Part shown: one piece after another, positions 25,975-33,061 of the stretch
How the letters are laid out: each line of letters begins with the position of its first letter
How positions within the stretch are numbered: position 1 is the stretch's first letter
Origin: Microbacterium sp.
GTDB taxonomy: Bacteria > Actinomycetota > Actinomycetes > Actinomycetales > Microbacteriaceae
Direction: 5' to 3'
Assembly (NCBI GenBank): GCA_002703245.1
Contig: NZTV01000092.1
Span: 1-33,061, forward strand
DNA: 33,061 nt
Notes under the pieces: model-generated
What the model was told of the DNA's origin: nothing
Databases searched by the model: none
The model's input: the letters and a program-made list of their open reading frames with translations, nothing else
Made by a program: the position numbers and the translations under genes

Positions 25975-26427
25975 TCAGAGACGGATCTCGGCGATGACCT
26001 CGCCGTATTCGGTCTCGCCGACCGTGCTGAAGCCCATGCGGGTGAAGAAGGCCTCGGGGCCCTCTTCGCCGGCTTCGTAGATGACGTGGAGCTTGTCGAA
26101 GCCGCGCTCGCGCGCCTCCTCGAGGAGCTTTTCGATCGCGAACCGTCCGATCCCGCGCCCCTGGTCGTCGGCGTCGACGTTGATGCGCCACAGGACCGAC
26201 CGGAAGTGCTCTTCGGGGGCGTCCGGGTCGAATCCTGCGCTGACGAACCCGACCACTTCGTCTTCGTCGACGACGACGCGTTGCCACGAGGTGCGGGGGT
26301 CTGCGACGGTGGCGGCGATGCCGTAGCTGACCGGTGCGAGGTACTGTTCCTGCCCCGGCTTGAGGGACATGTTGTTGACAGCGACGATCGTCGCGGCGGA
26401 CAGTTCGACAAGTCGCAGCTCGGCCAT
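25975..26427 (-). CDS. GNAT family N-acetyltransferase
   Basis: The 150-residue protein has the acetyl-CoA-binding motif DADDQGRGIGRFAIEKLLEEARERG (about residues 87-111) after VLWRINVDA, and ends with AFFTRMGFSTVGETEYGEVIAEI, all typical of the GNAT fold. It should acetylate an amine using acetyl-CoA; the acceptor is unknown. ATG 26427 is chosen because TAGCCT lies exactly six bases upstream; a GTG two codons earlier would fall against the -10 box. It is divergent from icd. Confidence 0.9.
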   Translation of the reverse strand: MAELRLVELSAATIVAVNNMSLKPGQEQYLAPVSYGIAATVADPRTSWQRVVVDEDEVVGFVSAGFDPDAPEEHFRSVLWRINVDADDQGRGIGRFAIEKLLEEARERGFDKLHVIYEAGEEGPEAFFTRMGFSTVGETEYGEVIAEIRL

Positions 26428-26433
26428 ACGCAC

Positions 26434-26439
26434 AGGCTA
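26434..26439 (-). promoter_or_regulatory. -10 box TAGCCT, leaderless promoter of the GNAT gene
   Basis: On the minus strand TAGCCT is followed by six bases (GTGCGT) and ATG 26427. It shows the same layout as the promoters at 2115, 3362 and 6832. Confidence 0.6.
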
Positions 26440-26489
26440 GCCGCAAACCCCGCCGACACACACGTGTACCGATCACCCCCTGTGGGTAT

Positions 26490-26509
26490 TTATCTTGACG
26501 TCAAGATAA
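26490..26509. promoter_or_regulatory. Perfect 20-bp palindromic operator upstream of icd
   Basis: TTATCTTGACGTCAAGATAA is a perfect palindrome and much more AT-rich than its surroundings. It overlaps the best -35 (TCAAGA, 26501-26506), which is 17 bases from the -10 TAGGCT (26524-26529). This position suits a repressor. The size and symmetry fit a dimeric MarR- or TetR-type factor. TamR of Streptomyces, a MarR-family protein, is reported to control isocitrate dehydrogenase and aconitase genes and is a candidate; which factor binds here is not shown. Confidence 0.75.
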
Positions 26510-26523
26510 CTGGGTGCCTGCGT

Positions 26524-26529
26524 TAGGCT
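26524..26529 (+). promoter_or_regulatory. -10 box of the icd promoter
   Basis: TAGGCT lies 17 bases downstream of TCAAGA inside the palindrome. The transcription start would fall near 26536, giving a leader of about 23 bases before the GTG at 26559 with a weak purine-rich GAAAGA site. Confidence 0.5.
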
Positions 26530-26558
26530 GGATCCACAACCGAGCGAAAGACGAACAG

Positions 26559-28778
<2,220 letters not shown>

Positions 28779-28795
28779 CCTCGCACCCTCGCGCA

Positions 28796-28833
28796 CCTCG
28801 GCGCCCCACCCCTCGCGGGTCGGGGCGCCGAGG
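28796..28833. terminator. Hairpin between icd and the esterase pseudogene
   Basis: CCTCGGCGCCCC (28796-28807) and GGGGCGCCGAGG (28822-28833) pair perfectly over 12 bases; a further ACCC/GGGT pairing closes the loop. It lies 17 bp after the icd stop, between convergent genes, and probably serves both strands. Confidence 0.7.
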
Positions 28834-28866
28834 CGTCTGCGGGGTCGGTCGCCGACGGTGCGCGGG

Positions 28867-29388
28867 TCAGAGGTGCGCCGCGGCGAACGCCGCCTGCGCC
28901 GGCCAGCGGTGGGCCTGGCCGCCTTCGTGCTCGTTGAAGGGGTGGACGTCGATCTCGCGGGTCTCCGACGCGAGGTGGTTGTACGCGGCGTACACCGTCG
29001 ACGGGGGACAGGTGAGATCGTGCAGCCCGACCGAGAACAGCGCGGGAGCGTGGATCCTCGCCGCGAAGGTGGCGCCGTCGAAGGAGGACAACGTGTCGAA
29101 GACCTGTTCTTCGGAACCCCTGTGCACGCGCAGATAGCGCACGGGCAACGGTCCCGTGGCGCCGCGAGGCGCCCACAGCCAGGCTTTGACGGGGTCCCCG
29201 GCGAAACCCGGACGTCGAACACGTCGATGCCGGTCATCGGGCTGTCGACGGGGGGAGACGAGGATCTCCCCGCCGACCTGCCGGGATCCCGCGAGGGTCG
29301 ACTGCCAGAAGGCGTCGAAGTCCTCGGGTTCGCGGATGTCGGGGCGGTATCGGGCGAGCTCGTGCGGCGGGAGATCGAATCGCGGCAT
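28867..29388 (-). pseudogene. Decayed acetylxylan esterase / cephalosporin-C deacetylase (AXE1 family)
   Basis: The open frame gives 173 residues, against about 320 for the AXE1 family. The start MPRFDLPPHELARYRPDIREPEDFDAFW and the end [21 protein letters not shown]...HPFNEHEGG are clear AXE1 ends, including the catalytic Asp and His. The middle, with the nucleophile Ser motif, is gone: WLWAPRGATGPLPV joins [14 protein letters not shown] at about 29140. Two small indels also lie between 29206 and 29255. There an out-of-frame stretch reads DSPMTGIDVFDVR, the expected sequence, between an extra base in a six-G run (29250-29255) and a second shift near 29206-29213. It cannot be an active esterase. 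A fossil -10 (TAGCCC, 29400-29395) sits six bases before the ATG. Confidence 0.85.
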
Positions 29389-29448
29389 GCCGTCGGGCTA
29401 GCGGCACGGCACGGGTGACCCGGGGCCGGTCGGCCGCCTGAGGTCCAC

Positions 29449-30987
29449 TCAGTAGTGGATCCACACGTCGGTGCCGTTCGCGGTCCAGGAGAACAGCTGC
29501 TCGGCCCGCCACTCGGGCATCCCGACGCAGCCGTGGCTCATCGGGGTCCCCCAATTGGAGTGCCAGTACACGCCGTGGAAGGCCTGGTCTCCGTTGAAGT
29601 ACATGACCCACTTGACATCCGGTGTGGTGTAGGTGACCGGCTCGCCGTCGGCGTCGAGGAGGATGTCCCCGTTCGCGTCGCGTTCGTTTCCGCGCATGGT
29701 CTGGCTGGTGAGGTGGGCGTGCACGGTGTAGCGACCGGTGTAGGTCGGTGTGTTGCCGGCGCCGCTGGAGATGGCCCAGCTGTCGACCACCTGGTCGTTC
29801 TCTTTGAGGTAGAGCATCTGCGAGCTCAGGTTCACCTCGAGCAGCCGCACCACCTGCGCGGTCTCGTACGGGGTCTCCACCACGGGCAACTGGTAGGCGC
29901 CGTTCGCGTTCGCGACCTGCTCGGAGAAGCCGGCGGCGATCCCGTCGGTCGTCTCGAGCTCTCGTCCGACGGTGCCGGCTTTCTCCTCGCCGAGCGTCGT
30001 GCCGGCGAGGTTGACGAGCACCTTGTTGTTCACCGCCTCGCGATTCACGGCCTCGGGGAGGGTGTCGACCACCTCTTGCACGGCGGCTTGGTCGACGGAG
30101 ATCTCCAACGTTCCGCGCTCACCGGGGGTCAGGGTGATCCACGACGCCAGTTCGGCGGCCTCGATGGGCACCACACGCTCATCGCCGACGTAGAACCCCG
30201 CTCCGTCGAGCATGGCGTTCAGTCGTGCGGCCGTCGCGTCGGCGACCGACGTCTGTCGCTCCGGAGCGACCGGGGCCACGACGGCGTCGAGTTCCGCCAC
30301 GGATTCGCCTGCGGCGAAGGCCGTCGCGAGGCTGTCGCCCACCGACGCGGCATCGACGCCCGTGCCATCCACCCCGGGGGTGACGACATAGGTCGCGCTG
30401 TCGGCGTCGAAGGTGACCTCCGCGTCGACCGGGTCGGTGTGCATCGCCGGCACGGCGGCGGCGAGCGCCTCGGCCGCGGCGATCTCGTCGATGTGGACCG
30501 GCGCGTCGATCGGATCGGCGAACCACGCGGTGACATTCCACATCGGATGTTCGGCGAAGGCCGTCTGGGTGAGCGCCTCGGCGTCGACGGTGGCGCCGAG
30601 CTCGGCGCCGGTGACGACGGCGTCTCCGCCTTCTCCGGTCAGGACGACGGTGGTCTCGGCAAGGCTCGTCGAGACGGCATCCGCCGCGGCACCCGGTGTC
30701 ATGAAGCCGACCTGCACACCGGCCACGGAGGTTCCCGGAGCGATCAGCACGAGGGAGGCCGCGGCTGCACCCAGCGCGATCACGCCGGCCCCGATCCCCA
30801 CCCACAGGCCCACGCGGCGCTTGCGCGGTGCAGGTTCGGCGGGGGCCCACTCGTAGGTGGGCTCGACGGGCACGGTGGGGGCGTCTCCCGGGGTCGTCGA
30901 CGCACCGTCGTCGACCCTCTGGTCGTCGACGGTGTCGTTCTCCGACGTGTTCTCGTCGGATCCCGGTCGAGTCACCACATCCGTCAC
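29449..30987 (-). CDS. L,D-transpeptidase (YkuD) with peptidoglycan-binding-type repeats
   Basis: The 512-residue protein is a membrane-anchored cell-wall enzyme. A disordered acidic N-terminus (about 55 residues) is followed by a basic patch (PRKRR) and one transmembrane helix (VGLWVGIGAGVIALGAAAASLVLIA, about 58-82). The exported middle has repeated VanW/PG-binding_4-like segments (about 85-350). The C-terminal YkuD domain has FHGVYWHSNWGTPMSHGCVGM, with the catalytic Cys in SHGC. It should form 3-3 cross-links or attach proteins to peptidoglycan. The start is GTG at 30987 with GGGGGTGAG just upstream. It precedes the esterase pseudogene by 60 bp. Confidence 0.93.
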   Translation of the reverse strand: MTDVVTRPGSDENTSENDTVDDQRVDDGASTTPGDAPTVPVEPTYEWAPAEPAPRKRRVGLWVGIGAGVIALGAAAASLVLIAPGTSVAGVQVGFMTPGAAADAVSTSLAETTVVLTGEGGDAVVTGAELGATVDAEALTQTAFAEHPMWNVTAWFADPIDAPVHIDEIAAAEALAAAVPAMHTDPVDAEVTFDADSATYVVTPGVDGTGVDAASVGDSLATAFAAGESVAELDAVVAPVAPERQTSVADATAARLNAMLDGAGFYVGDERVVPIEAAELASWITLTPGERGTLEISVDQAAVQEVVDTLPEAVNREAVNNKVLVNLAGTTLGEEKAGTVGRELETTDGIAAGFSEQVANANGAYQLPVVETPYETAQVVRLLEVNLSSQMLYLKENDQVVDSWAISSGAGNTPTYTGRYTVHAHLTSQTMRGNERDANGDILLDADGEPVTYTTPDVKWVMYFNGDQAFHGVYWHSNWGTPMSHGCVGMPEWRAEQLFSWTANGTDVWIHY

Positions 30988-31093
30988 GCGCTCACCCCCG
31001 CCTGCATCGCACGTGTCTCCATGGTAGGCGAGGGCGGTGCGGGGACGGCCACGGAATCATCACGGTCTGCTGTGGATTCCGCGCGTGAGGCGG

Positions 31094-31555
31094 TCAGGGG
31101 GTGCAGGTCTCTTCGAAGGCGGCGCCGGTCTCCTGGAAGCGGGTGCCGATCTCCTCGAGGTCCTCGATCCCGGACGCGTCGCCGTCCTCGAGCGAGCGGA
31201 AGACGTCGGCGGCCTCTCCGAACATCTGCGTGAGATCGGGGAGGAGGGCGGCCACGCGGTCGTTGGTGATCTCCTGCGTCATCGTGGCCAGCTCCTCGGC
31301 GGCGGCCTCCATCGCCTCGGCGACGCTGGACAGGTCGTCCTCCGCGCCCTCCTCGAACTGGGCGGTCGCGGCGGTGATCGTCTCGGCGACCACGCTGCAG
31401 GCGTCTTCGACGGACTGTCCCTCGTCGCCGGGGGCGTCCAGTTTCTGTGCGGACCCCGCGCCGGATGAGCTCTGCCCCGGGTCGTCGCCGACACAACCGG
31501 TGAGGGTGAACAGGGCCGCGGCGGTCAACGCCAGGCCCGGGAGGGTGCGGTTCAT
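31094..31555 (-). CDS. Small lipoprotein of unknown function
   Basis: The 153-residue product has a signal peptide ending in LFTLTGCVG (lipobox LTGC near residues 18-21), so it should be tethered to the outside of the membrane. The mature part has a short disordered linker and then an all-helical, acidic region (SVVAETITAATAQFEEGAEDDLSSVAEAMEAAAEELATM) that may form a helical bundle. I recognise no family with certainty. GAAGGAG lies five bases before the ATG at 31555, and TACCCT (31583-31578) is a likely -10. It has its own promoter and is divergent from the ROK gene. Confidence 0.85.
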   Translation of the reverse strand: MNRTLPGLALTAAALFTLTGCVGDDPGQSSSGAGSAQKLDAPGDEGQSVEDACSVVAETITAATAQFEEGAEDDLSSVAEAMEAAAEELATMTQEITNDRVAALLPDLTQMFGEAADVFRSLEDGDASGIEDLEEIGTRFQETGAAFEETCTP

Positions 31556-31577
31556 GGGTCTCCTTCGCGGTCTCTTC

Positions 31578-31583
31578 AGGGTA
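31578..31583 (-). promoter_or_regulatory. -10 box TACCCT of the small lipoprotein gene
   Basis: TACCCT on the minus strand lies 22 bases before the ATG at 31555, leaving room for the GAAGGAG ribosome binding site. No clear -35 is seen. Confidence 0.4.
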
Positions 31584-31691
31584 GGCGAGGGTCGACTCCT
31601 TCGATCGTGAGAATGCGCTCACGTCGCGGTCACCGGCGTGTAACGGTTTTGTAAACACGCCGTGCAAAACCCTCGGGATGCTTGCGGGTTC

Positions 31692-31716
31692 TTTGTTCGT
31701 AAGGTCTACTAACAAA
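31692..31716. promoter_or_regulatory. ROK-type operator over the promoter of the ROK gene
   Basis: TTTGTTCGTA (31692-31701) and TACTAACAAA (31707-31716) form a 10-bp inverted repeat with one mismatch and a five-base spacer. It covers a possible -10 (TAAGGT, 31700-31705) and ends one base before the ATG at 31718. Such AT-rich repeats in an otherwise GC-rich region are typical of ROK-family operators, so autorepression is likely. Confidence 0.65.
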
Positions 31717-31717
31717 C

Positions 31718-32914
31718 ATGTCTGCTTCGGACCTGCACAGTGGCTCCCCCTCGGCGGAGGCCGCACACCGCGAGAACCCACGCCCCGCGTCGGGTTTCGT
31801 CCGTGCCCGGGCGCATCGCACCGGCGCGAAGGTGCTCCCCGAGCACGCCCGCGGCCACAATCGTTCCCTCGTGCTGCAGACCCTGTTCCACGACGGTGCG
31901 ATGAGTCGGGCGGACCTCGCCCGCCAGACCGGCCTGACGCGCGTGACGATCTCCGACCTCGTGGCCGGACTGATCGCCGACGGCTTCGTCGTCGAAAAAG
32001 GGGTGCGGGAGTCTTCGCGCCCCGGCAAGCCGGCCATCCTCGTCGACCTCGCCCGCGACGGCCACCGCATCGTGGGTCTGGACCTCTCCGGCAGCGACAC
32101 GTTCCTCGGTGCCGTGCTCACCCTCGACGGCGACATCGTCGCCCGCGCCGAGACGGCCGTTCCCGAAGACGCGGATGAGGCGCTGGCCGCAGTGATCGCG
32201 CTGGCGCGCGACCTGGTCGCCGACGCCCACGCGCCGGTCCTCGGCGTGGGAGTGGGCGCACCCGGCGTGGTCGATGCGCAAGGGGTGATCCTGACCGCGC
32301 CGAACTTCGGCTGGGACGGCCTCGACCTCGAGGGGGAACTGCGCCACGCGCTGGATCTGCCGGTGCTGGTCGCCAACGACGCCAACGCCGCGGTGCTCGC
32401 CGAATACACCTTCGGCGGCGCGCGCGACGACGTCCTGCTGGTACGGGTCGGCCGCGGTGTCGGCTCGGGGCTGCTCGCCGGAGGTCTGCCGATGCGGGGC
32501 GCCCGGTTCGCCGCGGGGGAGATCGGCCACGTCACCGTCGGCACCGACGGGGGACCACGGTGCGCGTGCGGCAAGATCGGGTGCCTTGAGGCCTGGCTCG
32601 CCGTCCCGGCGCTCACGGCGCGCATCGCCGCATCCGATGAGGACACCGCCACCGTGCTGCGCGACGCGGGGGAGCGCCTGGGCATCGCCCTGGCCCCGAT
32701 CGTGGGCGTGCTGGACCTGTCGGAGATCGTCCTCTCCGGCCCTCGTGAACTTCTCGACGGCGCTCTGGCCGAGCAGACCGTCGAGACCCTCCGCGCCCGC
32801 ACGCTCGCCCGCTTCCACGACGGCGTACGGGTACGGATGACCGAGCAAGGTCAGGACATCGTCCTGCGCGGTGCCGCCGTCATGGTCCTGTCGGGGCAGC
32901 TCGGCGTCTCGTAG
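31718..32914 (+). CDS. ROK family transcriptional regulator
   Basis: The 398-residue protein has an N-terminal MarR-type winged helix (RSLVLQTLFHDGAMSRADLARQTGLTRVTISDLVAGLIADGFVVEKG, about residues 48-94) and a C-terminal ROK sugar-kinase-like domain. Within that, DLSGSDTFLGAVLT, GVGVGAPGVVDAQGVILTAPNFGW and the zinc motif CACGKIGCLEAW (about 285-296) are intact. This layout matches NagC/XylR-type repressors that respond to a sugar or sugar phosphate. ATG 31718 is preceded directly by the operator-like repeat. The next gene, 69 bp on, encodes a lipoprotein that could be the sugar-binding part of an importer under its control. Confidence 0.93.
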   Translation: MSASDLHSGSPSAEAAHRENPRPASGFVRARAHRTGAKVLPEHARGHNRSLVLQTLFHDGAMSRADLARQTGLTRVTISDLVAGLIADGFVVEKGVRESSRPGKPAILVDLARDGHRIVGLDLSGSDTFLGAVLTLDGDIVARAETAVPEDADEALAAVIALARDLVADAHAPVLGVGVGAPGVVDAQGVILTAPNFGWDGLDLEGELRHALDLPVLVANDANAAVLAEYTFGGARDDVLLVRVGRGVGSGLLAGGLPMRGARFAAGEIGHVTVGTDGGPRCACGKIGCLEAWLAVPALTARIAASDEDTATVLRDAGERLGIALAPIVGVLDLSEIVLSGPRELLDGALAEQTVETLRARTLARFHDGVRVRMTEQGQDIVLRGAAVMVLSGQLGVS

Positions 32915-32983
32915 ACCACGTACCACCCTCCCGGACGGGTCACCCGGCCCGCCCCCACCAAGAGAAGAACGAAGGATGACACC

Positions 32984-33061
32984 ATGAAGCACAAGCTCGG
33001 AGCGTTCGCGCTCGTGGGCGCCTCGGCTGTCGCTCTCGCCGGCTGCGCCGGTGGCAATGAC
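32984..33061 (+). CDS. Lipoprotein, probable sugar ABC transporter binding protein (3' end cut by window)
   Basis: Only the first 26 codons are present. They encode a signal peptide (KHKLGAFALVGASAVALAGCAG) with lipobox LAGC near residues 17-20. GAAGGA (32971-32976) is seven bases before the ATG at 32984. A ROK regulator directly upstream usually accompanies a sugar importer, so a binding protein is likely, but the part seen shows only that it is a lipoprotein. Confidence 0.7.
   Translation, partial: MKHKLGAFALVGASAVALAGCAGGND

Noticed and set aside
32975..32986. A three-codon ORF (ATG-ACA-CCA-TGA) just before the lipoprotein start
   Set aside because: Its ATG overlaps the ribosome binding site of the real gene, and the coincidence of TGA with the next ATG is easily explained by chance.

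Overview
The window is GC-rich, gene-dense DNA with an actinobacterial character. Codons end almost always in G or C, GTG starts are common, and several genes appear to be leaderless (a TANNNT -10 box about 6 nt before the start codon). Gene content and order (sucC-sucD, then a DUF6350 membrane protein, purN and purH; a monomeric NADP-isocitrate dehydrogenase; F420-type Ddn-like reductase; DUF559 protein) fit a member of the Microbacteriaceae, probably Microbacterium or a close relative. That placement is inferred from gene content, not from a search.

Layout. 1-1979: end of sucC and all of sucD (TCA cycle), closed by a nested hairpin. 2127-5502: a Ddn-like reductase, a SUMF1-fold protein lacking the formylglycine-generating cysteines, a membrane-anchored protein and a lipoprotein NodB deacetylase. 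5526-9065: DUF6350, purN, purH (purine synthesis). 9202-12901: a flavin disulfide-reductase-like enzyme on the minus strand, then an Ada-AlkA fusion and Ogt (alkylation repair). 12902-16912: a 25-codon leader ORF with its own promoter and a strong ribosome binding site, 142 nt ahead of two overlapping genes for a heterodimeric ABC exporter. The arrangement resembles ribosome-mediated attenuation. 16952-18056: a DUF559 (Vsr-fold) gene between two long palindromes that share an identical 27-nt arm. 18138-25807: a tandem Lrp/AsnC regulator followed by a tightly overlapping seven-gene catabolic and uptake operon (aldehyde dehydrogenase, gamma-glutamyl-GABA hydrolase-like amidotransferase, DUF3830, PotD/B/C/A-type ABC importer). 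25975-28778: a GNAT acetyltransferase divergent from icd, whose promoter carries a perfect 20-bp palindrome. 28867-31555, minus strand: a decayed acetylxylan esterase pseudogene, an L,D-transpeptidase and a small lipoprotein. 31718-33061: a ROK regulator with an inverted repeat over its own promoter, then the start of a lipoprotein gene, probably a sugar-binding protein.

Most genes are ordinary chromosomal genes. The points most worth attention are the leader-peptide/ABC exporter locus (the peptide ends in Arg-Ala-Arg, matching the known macrolide-stalling R/K-X-R/K pattern), the palindrome family around the DUF559 gene, the icd operator, and the polyamine/amino-acid operon with a DUF3830 gene of unknown role.
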